Source: an uncultured Clostridia bacterium (GTDB lineage: Bacteria; Bacillota; Clostridia; Oscillospirales; Acutalibacteraceae). From it: a stretch of DNA of 12,109 nt. The notes below the pieces were generated by a model. It was given only the letters and a program-made list of their open reading frames with translations. It was not told the origin of the DNA and searched no databases. Below are positions 5,939-12,109 of this stretch, one piece after another. The stretch spans positions 1 to 12,109 of the forward strand of contig CAMHOI010000015.1 of NCBI GenBank assembly GCA_946186725.1, in the 5' to 3' direction. A program made the position numbers and the translations under genes. How positions within the stretch are numbered: position 1 is the first letter of the stretch; the number at the start of each line of letters is the position of its first letter.

Positions 5939-7414
5939 ATGACTTTTCAACTGATCTATTTCGCCGCCGAGCGCGACGAAGCGCTTGAGGAGCGACTGTC
6001 GGCCCTGGGCGAGACAGAGACCCGCTCGGGCGAGACGCGCAAGGCCTTCCTGCTCGCGCTGAGCGAGGCGCTGAGCCACAGTCCCGTCGTGTTGGCGGCG
6101 GGCGGCTTTCCCGCCCTGTCGGAGGCGCTGTCCCGCGGGTTGGGCCTGCCTCTGACCGCTGTCGACTGGTCGGCGCTGGGCATGGAGAACGGCCCCGACG
6201 TCCAGCTGCCCAAGGGGGCTCTCCCTCTGCTGTTGGAGAGGGAGATCTGCGGCTTCATCCTGGAGAGCGGACCGCAGGCCATCCTCGCCCTGGATCGGAA
6301 CGCCGCCGCGCCCCTGTTTGACGCCTATCTTGCGCCCTACCTTCAGGCGCGCGCCGGAGAGGACGCACCCGCGGAAGAGGCCGCGCCCGCCGACGAGGAA
6401 ACCGTGCCGGCGCCCGATCTGCCGCCCGCCGTTTCACAGGAGCCCGCCGCACCCGTTGTGCCTGACGAGAGCATGACGCCGAACCGGCCCGCATACGATG
6501 TTTTTGCAGGCATGGAAAACGCCGAGGTCCACTTCGGCCGGGAGCAGGAAAAGCCAAAGAAGAAGCGCCGCAAGGTCTGGATCCCCATTCTCTGCGTGGC
6601 GCTGGTGCTGGCGCTGATCGCCGGGGCCGGCTGGTATCTGCTCCTGCGTGACGGCGGCAGCGACGGCTATTACGGCCATCTCATGACCGAGGTCTACGGC
6701 AGCGTCGGAGAGGGCGAGCCGGACGAGGCCTTCGTTTCCCGTTATCTGACCCGCTTCGGCGCCCTCTATCAGATCAACCCCGACGTCGTCGGCACCGTCT
6801 CGGTCAAGTCGCTCGACCTGGCCCTGCCCTTCGTTTCCGCGGCGGGAAAGGACGAGAGCTACTACCGTTGGCGCCGCTTTGACGGCACGCTCTCCTTTTA
6901 CGGCACCCCCTACATTCTGGCGCCCTACTCCGAGAGCGATCCCAACCCCAACCTGGTCATTCGGGGCGGCCGTCTCTTCGATCCCCTCAACGACTTGATC
7001 GACAAGGGGATCGGCGACGCCGCGATCAAGACCGATTCCATCCTCTACGGCGAGGACGGCTGGGAGATCCTTTCGATCATGGCGCTGGACGACGCGGCGT
7101 TGGATGCGTACGACGACACCTTCGCCGCTCTCACCGCCGAGCAGCGGCAGGCCCGCGCCAAAGCGGCCCTGCGCGCCTCTTTGGTGCGCGTGGACGTGAC
7201 CGAGGCCGACCTGGACAACGTCGGGTTGGCCACCAACTTCCTCACCCTGCTGGCTCCCTGCCGCAGCGACTCCGGCAAGACGCTCGTCGTCTTCGCCCGC
7301 CGCGCCGCCGACGCCGACTTTGAAGAATCCCTGCCCAACGAACAGGAGGAGCCGACCGGCTCCGATGAAACCGAATCCTCGTCCGAGGCCGTCTCGGGCA
7401 ACGAACAGGAGTAG
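5939..7414 (+). CDS. Predicted pseudosortase: paralogue of the upstream sortase without its catalytic residues
   Basis: A 491-residue protein with no family name I can give. It has the same plan as its neighbour: a CinA/MoCF-like N-terminal region (1-138; SPVVLAAGG at 48-56, ICGFILESGPQAILALDR at 103-120), an acidic Pro/Ala linker, a basic patch KKKRRK, one transmembrane helix (about 214-235), an extracellular domain and a short Ser/Glu tail. The extracellular part aligns with the sortase by eye: RFGALYQINPD (272-282) with RFNALLAQNKD, FYGTPY with VYGAVF, ILYGEDGWEIL (368-378) with TVYGGGGEYKI, FLTLLAPC (434-441) with ILTLSTC, VVFAR (450-454) with VVVAR. Catalytic His maps to Gly344 and Arg to Thr448; Cys441 is one position off. 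It should be enzymatically dead, perhaps a regulator or substrate-binding partner. It starts 20 bases after the sortase stop, with a purine-rich AAAGGGAG site. Confidence 0.8.
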   Translation: MTFQLIYFAAERDEALEERLSALGETETRSGETRKAFLLALSEALSHSPVVLAAGGFPALSEALSRGLGLPLTAVDWSALGMENGPDVQLPKGALPLLLEREICGFILESGPQAILALDRNAAAPLFDAYLAPYLQARAGEDAPAEEAAPADEETVPAPDLPPAVSQEPAAPVVPDESMTPNRPAYDVFAGMENAEVHFGREQEKPKKKRRKVWIPILCVALVLALIAGAGWYLLLRDGGSDGYYGHLMTEVYGSVGEGEPDEAFVSRYLTRFGALYQINPDVVGTVSVKSLDLALPFVSAAGKDESYYRWRRFDGTLSFYGTPYILAPYSESDPNPNLVIRGGRLFDPLNDLIDKGIGDAAIKTDSILYGEDGWEILSIMALDDAALDAYDDTFAALTAEQRQARAKAALRASLVRVDVTEADLDNVGLATNFLTLLAPCRSDSGKTLVVFARRAADADFEESLPNEQEEPTGSDETESSSEAVSGNEQE

Positions 7415-7420
7415 TTTGCC

Positions 7421-7912
7421 GTGACCCAAGCCATCCAGCAGTTTCTGGAGAAGATCTTTTCACACGAAGGCGTCGTCTTTCTGCTTTCTCTGCTGCCCGT
7501 ATCCGAGATCCGGGGCGGCATGATCGCCGCGCGCCTGTACGACATGAATCTCCTGCTGGCCTGGCTGATCGCCTATCTGGGCAATATGCTCCCCATTCCC
7601 TTCCTGCTCCTGTTCCTCAAAAAAATCTTCGGCTGGATGCGGCGGCGTCCGCGTCTGAAAAAGCTGGTCGACTGGTTCGACCGCAAGGCCGCCAAGCACA
7701 AAAAGGCCATTGAACGCTCGGCCTGGGTGGGACTCTTCCTGCTGGTGGCCATTCCCCTGCCGGGCACCGGCGCCTGGACGGGCGCCCTCGTCGCCAATTT
7801 CTTTGACATCCGCCTCAAGCGCAGTCTGCCCACCATCGCCGCCGGCGTGGCTGCGGCAGGCATCATCATGGCCGTCCTGCTCTATGCCATGCCCTCGCTC
7901 TTCGGGCTGTAA
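7421..7912 (+). CDS. COG2426 'small multi-drug export' family membrane protein
   Basis: A 163-residue integral membrane protein matching COG2426/Pfam Sm_multidrug_ex by its features: an N-terminal helix followed by SLLPVSEIRGGMIAA (23-37), a helical stretch LIAYLGNMLPIPFLLLFL (49-66), a basic cytoplasmic loop rich in Lys/Arg (about 67-98), then GLFLLVAIPLPGTGAWTGAL (104-123) and a final helix ending at the C-terminus. The two Pro/Gly-rich re-entrant-like motifs are typical of the wider DedA/VTT-like membrane proteins. The family name is historical and drug export is not proven for most members; lipid or small-ion transport is equally possible. The GTG start at 7421 has CAGGAG (7406-7411) upstream, and the gene begins 6 bases after the pseudosortase stop, so it belongs to the same operon. 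Confidence 0.85.
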   Translation: MTQAIQQFLEKIFSHEGVVFLLSLLPVSEIRGGMIAARLYDMNLLLAWLIAYLGNMLPIPFLLLFLKKIFGWMRRRPRLKKLVDWFDRKAAKHKKAIERSAWVGLFLLVAIPLPGTGAWTGALVANFFDIRLKRSLPTIAAGVAAAGIIMAVLLYAMPSLFGL

Positions 7913-7919
7913 GGAGGTG
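7911..7919 (+). promoter_or_regulatory. Strong ribosome binding site overlapping the upstream stop codon
   Basis: AAGGAGGTG, a near-complete complement of the 16S rRNA 3' end, uses the last two bases of the preceding TAA and lies about 7 bases (from its GGAGG core) before GTG 7925. It decides this GTG as the start and indicates tight coupling to the upstream gene. Confidence 0.85.
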
Positions 7920-7924
7920 CGCGC

Positions 7925-9106
7925 GTGAACAACGCCGACCGGCTCAACGACCGGCTCCTGACGGGGCTGATCGTGAGCGTTTTCTTCCCCTGGCCCGCGG
8001 CCTTCGCCGTCGCCGGGGGAATCGCTCTGCTCGTCTGGCTCTCTCCCGCCGCCCGCGCCGCCGTTGTGTCGGACAAGAAGGCGCTGCTCCGCGTTTCCCC
8101 CTGGCTGCTGCTGGCGATCCTGCCCCCGCTGTTCTGGAAGAATTGGCTGGGGCTGGCCGCCGGGGCCGGGGTGTTGCTCTTTCTGTCTCTCTTTCTGTGG
8201 CTGAAGGGGATCATCACGCGGGAGCGCGCCGTGCGCTGCCTGAAGATCGCTTGCTTCGGCGGCGTCCCCGCCGCGCTGGTCGCCGTGGTGCAGAAGATCG
8301 GCTTCGTCTTCCTGCACTGGCCCGCGACCGAGTGGCCCGCGCTGCCCTCCAACGATGAGCTGCGCGCCTTCTCCTTCTTCGGAAATCCCAACGAATACGC
8401 CGCCGTCTGCGTACTGCTCATCCTCTTCGGGCTCTGGCTCTGCGGGCAGAAGGAGCTCTCCCTGCCGCTGACCCTGCTCTGCGTGGGCAGTTCTCTGGTC
8501 GGGCTCTTTCTGAGTGCTTCTCTGATGGCGATGGCGGGGCTCTTCTTCGCACTGGCGCTGATGCTGGCGCTGCAAAAGCGTTGGAAGCTCCTGTGGGCGC
8601 TGATCGGCGTGACCGCCGCGCTGGTCGCTCTGGTCCTCCTCCTGCCCGCCGTGCTGCCCCACGCGTCGGGCGCCGGGCACTCCTTTGCCATGCGGATGGC
8701 CATCTGGCGGCTGGCTCTGCGGATGATCCCCCACGCGCCGCTGTTCGGGCGGGGGTTGACCTCATACTGGATGTTCAGCCCCGATTACGTCGGGCAGGAC
8801 CTCGGCTTTGAGGTGCGGGTGACCACCTGCGCCCACAGTCTCCTGCTGGACGGCCTGCTCAGCTTCGGCGCCGTCGGCGTGGGGCTGGCGGTCTGGTATC
8901 TGCTTCGTATCCTCAGGACCGCCTCGGCGCGGTATCAGCGGGGCAACGCTCTCGCGGTGCTGGCCTTGACCGCGCTGACCGCCGCGCTGGTGCACGGACT
9001 CTTCGACGTGACGGCCGTCTGGCCCCAGGTCCTCGTCCTGCTGGCCGTGGCGACGGCCGCCGGTATCGGCGCCGGGACCGAGAAAGATTCCTCACAAGCG
9101 GCATAA
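7925..9106 (+). CDS. O-antigen ligase / Wzy-like polytopic membrane protein
   Basis: A 393-residue protein with about ten hydrophobic helices. Family signs are the large loop motif RAFSFFGNPNEYA (147-159), Arg/Trp-rich RMAIWRLALRMI (257-268) followed by PLFGRGLTSYW (272-282), the TTCAHSLLLDGLLSFG segment (300-315) with a conserved His304, and HGLFDVT (357-363). These fit the O-antigen ligase superfamily (WaaL, Wzy, PglL/PilO-type O-oligosaccharyltransferases), which move lipid-linked glycans on the outer side of the membrane onto another glycan, a lipid or a protein. In a Gram-positive the acceptor would be a wall polymer or a surface protein; which one cannot be told from sequence. It begins 12 bases after the COG2426 gene with a very strong Shine-Dalgarno, and ends the first operon just before a new promoter. 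The C-terminal 15 residues are hydrophilic. Confidence 0.85.
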   Translation: MNNADRLNDRLLTGLIVSVFFPWPAAFAVAGGIALLVWLSPAARAAVVSDKKALLRVSPWLLLAILPPLFWKNWLGLAAGAGVLLFLSLFLWLKGIITRERAVRCLKIACFGGVPAALVAVVQKIGFVFLHWPATEWPALPSNDELRAFSFFGNPNEYAAVCVLLILFGLWLCGQKELSLPLTLLCVGSSLVGLFLSASLMAMAGLFFALALMLALQKRWKLLWALIGVTAALVALVLLLPAVLPHASGAGHSFAMRMAIWRLALRMIPHAPLFGRGLTSYWMFSPDYVGQDLGFEVRVTTCAHSLLLDGLLSFGAVGVGLAVWYLLRILRTASARYQRGNALAVLALTALTAALVHGLFDVTAVWPQVLVLLAVATAAGIGAGTEKDSSQAA

Positions 9107-9112
9107 ATTCGG

Positions 9113-9141
9113 TTGAAACTCGGCACACGCCGAGGTAGAAT
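9113..9141 (+). promoter_or_regulatory. Sigma-A-type promoter for the DUF1846 gene
   Basis: TTGAAA (9113-9118) and TAGAAT (9136-9141) are separated by exactly 17 bases; each hexamer differs from consensus at one or two positions. Initiation is expected near 9148, leaving about 29 bases of leader before ATG 9177. It lies in the only intergenic gap of any size (70 bases) on the plus strand after 1505, and probably drives the DUF1846 gene and the glycosyltransferase after it. Confidence 0.75.
9119..9134 (+). promoter_or_regulatory. Perfect 6-base inverted repeat inside the promoter spacer (candidate operator)
   Basis: CTCGGC, a 4-base ACAC spacer, and GCCGAG fill positions 9119-9134, that is, almost the whole gap between the -35 and -10 boxes. 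Such a position suits a repressor or a spacer-twisting activator. As an RNA stem it lacks a following T-run, so it is unlikely to be an intrinsic terminator for the upstream gene, although a weak stop cannot be excluded. Confidence 0.45.
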
Positions 9142-9176
9142 AAGAGATATTCAAAAGATACGGGTGGTAATCGGGC

Positions 9177-10655
9177 ATGAAAAAGATCGGCTTTGACAAC
9201 GAAAAGTACCTCAACATGCAGTCTCAGCACATCGAGGAGCGCATCGAAGCGTTTGACGGCAAGCTCTACCTGGAGCTGGGCGGCAAGCTCTTTGACGATT
9301 ACCACGCTTCCCGGGTCCTGCCCGGCTTCCATCCCGACAGCAAGATCCGCATGCTCCTCCACCTGAAGGACCGCGCCGAGGTGGTCATCGCCATCAACGC
9401 CTGCGACATTGAGAAGAACAAGATGCGCGGCGACCTGGGCATCACCTACGACATCGACGTGCTCCGCCTCATCGACGCCTTCCGGGGCATGGGCCTGCTC
9501 GTGAGCAGCGTGGTCATGACCCAGTACGCGGGGCAGTACGCCGCCGACAGCTTCAAGAAAAAGCTGACCAATCTCGGCGTCAAGGTCTACCTCCACTACC
9601 CCATCGTGGGCTACCCCAACAACATCCCCCTCATCGTCAGCGAGGAGGGGTACGGCCGCAACGAATACATCGAGACCTCCCGCCCGCTGGTCATCGTCAC
9701 CGCCCCCGGCCCCGGCAGCGGCAAGCTGGCCACCTGCCTCTCCCAGCTCTACCACGAGCATAAGCGGGGCGTGCGCGCCGGCTACGCCAAGTTCGAGACC
9801 TTCCCCATCTGGAACCTCCCCCTCAAGCACCCCGTCAACCTCGCCTATGAGGCCGCGACCGCCGATCTGAACGACCTGAATATGATCGACCCCTTCCACC
9901 TGGAGGCCTACGGCAAGATGACCGTCAACTACAACCGCGACGTTGAGGCCTTCCCCCTGCTGAAGGCCATGCTCGAGGAGATCCTGGGAGAAAGCCCCTA
10001 CCAGTCGCCCACCGACATGGGGGTCAACATGGCGGGCAACTGCATCATCGACGACGACGTCGTGTGCGAGGCGGCCCGCGCCGAGATCATCCGCCGCTAC
10101 TATAAGGTCCAGTGCGACCGGGTCATGGGCCGGGTCGCCGAAAGCGCCGTTGGCAAGGCACAGTCCATCATGCAGCAGGCGGGCGTCTCCGTGGAGGATC
10201 GCCGCGTCGTCGGCCCCGCCCTCGCCAAGGCGGCGTCCTCCGGCGTCCATGCCGTCGCCATCGAGCTGGACGACGGGCAGATCGTCACCGGCAAGTCGAG
10301 CGCCCTGCTCGGCTCGGTCTCGGCGGCCCTGCTCAACGCCATGAAGGTCATGGCCGGCATCGACGACGACGTGCCTCTGCTCGCCCAGTCCTTCATCGAG
10401 CCCATCGTCAAGCTCAAACGGGAGACCTTCCGTTCCCTGACCTCCCACCTCAATTCCAACGAAATGCTCATCGCCCTGTCCAGCAGCGCGGTGGTCAATC
10501 CTCAGGCCTCCAAGGCGCTTGAGCAGATCTCCCGCCTGCGCGGCTGCGAGCTGCACTCCTCCGTCATGCTCGTCGACGCCGATCAGGAGGTGCTCGGCAA
10601 GCTGGGCGTCAACGTCACCTGCGAGCCCGTGCGCCGCACCAAGGGCCTGCTCTGA
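9177..10655 (+). CDS. DUF1846 domain-containing protein with a P-loop-like motif
   Basis: A 492-residue soluble protein matching the DUF1846 family (Pfam PF08903) over its whole length, including the N-terminal KIGFDNEKYLNMQS and the usual size near 500. The family occurs in Firmicutes and Actinobacteria; structures exist but I know of no established reaction. A nucleotide-loop-like segment APGPGSGK stands at 176-183, followed by LATCLSQLYHEHKRG. Other strongly patterned parts are the N-terminal AEVVIAINACDIEKNK (67-82) and LHYPIVGYPNNIPLIVSEEGYG (139-160). No membrane segment or signal peptide is visible. The ATG has only a weak GGTGG site (9163-9167), so expression may be set mainly by the good promoter just upstream. 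It precedes the GT-C glycosyltransferase by 23 bases and probably shares its transcript. A role as a nucleotide-using enzyme is a guess from the loop alone. Confidence 0.9.
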   Translation: MKKIGFDNEKYLNMQSQHIEERIEAFDGKLYLELGGKLFDDYHASRVLPGFHPDSKIRMLLHLKDRAEVVIAINACDIEKNKMRGDLGITYDIDVLRLIDAFRGMGLLVSSVVMTQYAGQYAADSFKKKLTNLGVKVYLHYPIVGYPNNIPLIVSEEGYGRNEYIETSRPLVIVTAPGPGSGKLATCLSQLYHEHKRGVRAGYAKFETFPIWNLPLKHPVNLAYEAATADLNDLNMIDPFHLEAYGKMTVNYNRDVEAFPLLKAMLEEILGESPYQSPTDMGVNMAGNCIIDDDVVCEAARAEIIRRYYKVQCDRVMGRVAESAVGKAQSIMQQAGVSVEDRRVVGPALAKAASSGVHAVAIELDDGQIVTGKSSALLGSVSAALLNAMKVMAGIDDDVPLLAQSFIEPIVKLKRETFRSLTSHLNSNEMLIALSSSAVVNPQASKALEQISRLRGCELHSSVMLVDADQEVLGKLGVNVTCEPVRRTKGLL

Positions 10656-10664
10656 TCCTTCCGC

Positions 10665-10671
10665 AAAGGAG
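10665..10671 (+). promoter_or_regulatory. Ribosome binding site of the GT-C glycosyltransferase
   Basis: AAAGGAG lies 7 bases before ATG 10679, in the 23-base gap after the DUF1846 stop, and supports that ATG as the start. Confidence 0.8.
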
Positions 10672-10678
10672 AATCGCC

Positions 10679-11989
10679 ATGTCCCGGTTTCAACGTTTTA
10701 CCCGCTGGGCACTCCTGGCTGCCTGTCTGCTGCTGTTCGCGGCGGGCGGGCTGCTGCTTTGTCTGAGCGTCGGATGGGAGGGGGAGCCCTTCGTCCTGCT
10801 CGGCCTGATGACGGCCGCCTTCGGCGGTGTGCTGGCGTGGTTCTTCTTCGCTGACGACAGGGAGGGGAAGAAGGACTGGCTGACCCTGCTGCTGGGCGCC
10901 GCCGTCATCGGCGGGCTGATCCTGGCGCGGCTGGCCCTCTTTCCCCACGCCGCGCGGGACTACAACATCTACCTCTCCGACTGGATCGCTCAGCTGCGGC
11001 AGACGGAGGGACTGTCCGGGCTGGCGCTGACCGTCGGAGATTACAACGTCCCCTACCTCTATCTCCTGCTCGCCATCGCCAAGGCCACGCGGCACGACCT
11101 CTACTGGATCAAGGCGTTCAGCGTTCTGTTCGACCTGCTGCTGGCGTGGTTCGCCGCCCGCCTGACCGCCCGGTGGGCCAAAAGCCCCGCCGCGCCGATC
11201 GCCGCCTTCGCGGTCACGCTCGCGGTGCCCACCGTTCTGCTCAACGGCGCCTATTGGGGCCAGTGCGACAGCGTCTATGCCGCGCTGATCCTGGGCTGCC
11301 TGCTCATGGCGCTGGAGAACAAGAGCCGGCGCGCCTGGCTGTTGCTGGCGCTGGCCTTCTCCTTCAAGCTGCAAACGGTCTTCTTCCTGCCCGCCTTCCT
11401 TCTTCTGCTGATGACCGGGAAGATCAAATGGCGGCACGTCTGGGTCTTCCCCGTCGCCTTCACCGGGCTCCTGCTGCCCGCCGTGATCGCCGGGCGCCCC
11501 ATCCTCGACACCCTCTCCATCTATGTCAATCAGACCGCCTCCTACCCCGACCTCGTCCTCAACGCGCCCACCCTCTACCGCCTCTTCGGCGACCAGAGCG
11601 AGTTCGCCCTCTTCCAGGCGGCGGCGCTGCTGCTGACGGGCGCGGCGACGGCGGGCCTGCTCGCCCTGCTGTGGCAGCGGCGGGAACGGCTGGAGGACAG
11701 ATGGATCGACGTGGCCTACGTCTTCGCCCTGCTGCTGCCCTTTCTGCTGCCGAGGATGCACGACCGCTACTTTTTCCTCGCGGATGCGCTGGGCGCTGTC
11801 TACGCCTTCCGCCACCCCGGGCGGTGGTGGGTGCCGGTGCTGACCGTCGGTGCCTCCTACTGCGGATATTATTACTACCTCTTCGGCGCGAGTGAGCTGA
11901 TGCCGCCCGTCCTTTCGGCCGCCCTGATGGGCGCCGGGCTGATCGCGGCGACGCATGCTTTGCTGAAAGAGAAAAAGCTGCCTGCCTGA
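10679..11989 (+). CDS. GT-C fold membrane glycosyltransferase (Gpi18-like mannosyltransferase family)
   Basis: A 436-residue polytopic membrane protein with about eleven hydrophobic helices. The first sizeable outward loop carries ARDYNIYLSDWI (92-103), where GT-C enzymes place their catalytic Asp (Asp94 is the candidate). Further family signs are NGAYWGQCDSVY (189-200), the FSFKLQTVFFLP helix (227-238) and LLPFLLPRMHDRYFF (352-366), a pattern I associate with COG5542, mannosyltransferases related to Gpi18. Such enzymes use a polyprenyl-phosphate sugar on the outer face of the membrane to add a hexose to a lipid, glycan or protein. The sugar and acceptor cannot be read from sequence. It follows the DUF1846 gene by 23 bases with a good AAAGGAG site. 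Together with the O-antigen-ligase-like gene it points to envelope glycan assembly. An imperfect stem (11990-12008) follows the stop but has no T-run. Confidence 0.85.
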   Translation: MSRFQRFTRWALLAACLLLFAAGGLLLCLSVGWEGEPFVLLGLMTAAFGGVLAWFFFADDREGKKDWLTLLLGAAVIGGLILARLALFPHAARDYNIYLSDWIAQLRQTEGLSGLALTVGDYNVPYLYLLLAIAKATRHDLYWIKAFSVLFDLLLAWFAARLTARWAKSPAAPIAAFAVTLAVPTVLLNGAYWGQCDSVYAALILGCLLMALENKSRRAWLLLALAFSFKLQTVFFLPAFLLLLMTGKIKWRHVWVFPVAFTGLLLPAVIAGRPILDTLSIYVNQTASYPDLVLNAPTLYRLFGDQSEFALFQAAALLLTGAATAGLLALLWQRRERLEDRWIDVAYVFALLLPFLLPRMHDRYFFLADALGAVYAFRHPGRWWVPVLTVGASYCGYYYYLFGASELMPPVLSAALMGAGLIAATHALLKEKKLPA

Positions 11990-12031
11990 CCCTGCGCGAA
12001 GAGCAGGGAGCAAAAAACCGACGCCGGTGAA

Positions 12032-12109
12032 ATGCCACGGGTGGATAAGGAAGCAATTCCAAAACAATACCGTAGCATCGCAAAGGCAAAGAATAACGCT
12101 CAGAAAGGC
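12032..12109 (+). CDS. Possible start of a further gene, cut by the right edge
   Basis: From ATG 12032 the frame stays open for 26 codons to the window end and gives a hydrophilic, Lys/Gln/Ala-rich peptide beginning MPRVDKEAIPKQYRS. No convincing Shine-Dalgarno or promoter precedes it, and 26 open codons can arise by chance in such sequence. The local GC content is about 46 percent, clearly below the genes to the left. It is listed because the codons, unlike those of the neighbours, use A or T freely in third positions; I do not recognise a family. Confidence 0.2.
   Translation, partial: MPRVDKEAIPKQYRSIAKAKNNAQKG

Noticed and set aside
8913..10556. Long minus-strand frame opposite the DUF1846 gene
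   Set aside because: Its product is a Gly/Asp/Val-rich shadow of the DUF1846 codons with no motif, and the plus-strand gene is clearly recognised.
11990..12008. Stem CCCTGC / GCAGGG after the last glycosyltransferase codon as an intrinsic terminator
   Set aside because: The stem has six pairs but is followed by an A-run, not a T-run, on the plus strand, so it lacks the second half of a terminator.
10583..12067. Long minus-strand frame opposite the glycosyltransferase
   Set aside because: Gln/Gly/Glu-rich composition is what the complement of Leu/Ala-rich membrane codons gives; no ribosome site or motif.
1..12109. CRISPR array, tRNA, rRNA or insertion sequence
   Set aside because: No regularly spaced repeats, no tRNA-like cloverleaf, no rRNA segments and no transposase were seen.

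Overview
The window looks like chromosomal DNA from a GC-rich member of the Firmicutes (Clostridia, probably an Oscillospirales-type gut bacterium). The basis is the strong AGGAGG-type ribosome binding sites, a class B sortase, a rhodanese-less ThiI paired with its own cysteine desulfurase, a COG2426 small-exporter protein and a DUF1846 protein. This placement is an inference from gene content; there is no rRNA or marker gene here. Coding density is very high: no stretch over about 200 bases lacks a gene.

Layout. (1) Bases 1-1311, minus strand: the start of a small RING-like zinc-binding protein that runs off the left edge, and upstream of it a P-loop ATPase built from two homologous halves, the second of which has lost its P-loop. 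(2) Bases 1312-1505: a divergent intergenic region with a sigma-A-type promoter firing rightward. (3) Bases 1506-9106, plus strand: six tightly packed genes with gaps of 2-20 bases: cysteine desulfurase, ThiI (4-thiouridine tRNA synthesis), a membrane class B sortase with an N-terminal CinA/MoCF-like domain, a second protein of the same architecture that appears to be a catalytically dead sortase paralogue, a small COG2426 membrane protein, and an O-antigen-ligase-like membrane protein. (4) Bases 9107-9176: a second promoter whose spacer holds a perfect inverted repeat. (5) Bases 9177-11989: a DUF1846 protein and a Gpi18-like GT-C glycosyltransferase. (6) The last 120 bases hold no established gene. 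They fall in GC content and may contain the first 26 codons of another reading frame.

The most interesting part is the pair at 3828-7414. Both proteins have, in order, a degenerate CinA/MoCF-like cytoplasmic domain, an acidic Pro/Ala linker, one transmembrane helix, a sortase-B-like extracellular domain and a Ser/Glu-rich C-terminal tail. The first keeps the sortase His, Cys and Arg; the second has lost His and Arg and its Cys is shifted by one position. They read as a tandem duplication that produced an active sortase and a pseudosortase partner. The following genes encode cell-surface glycan functions, so an envelope role is plausible, but no sorting-signal substrate is visible in the window.
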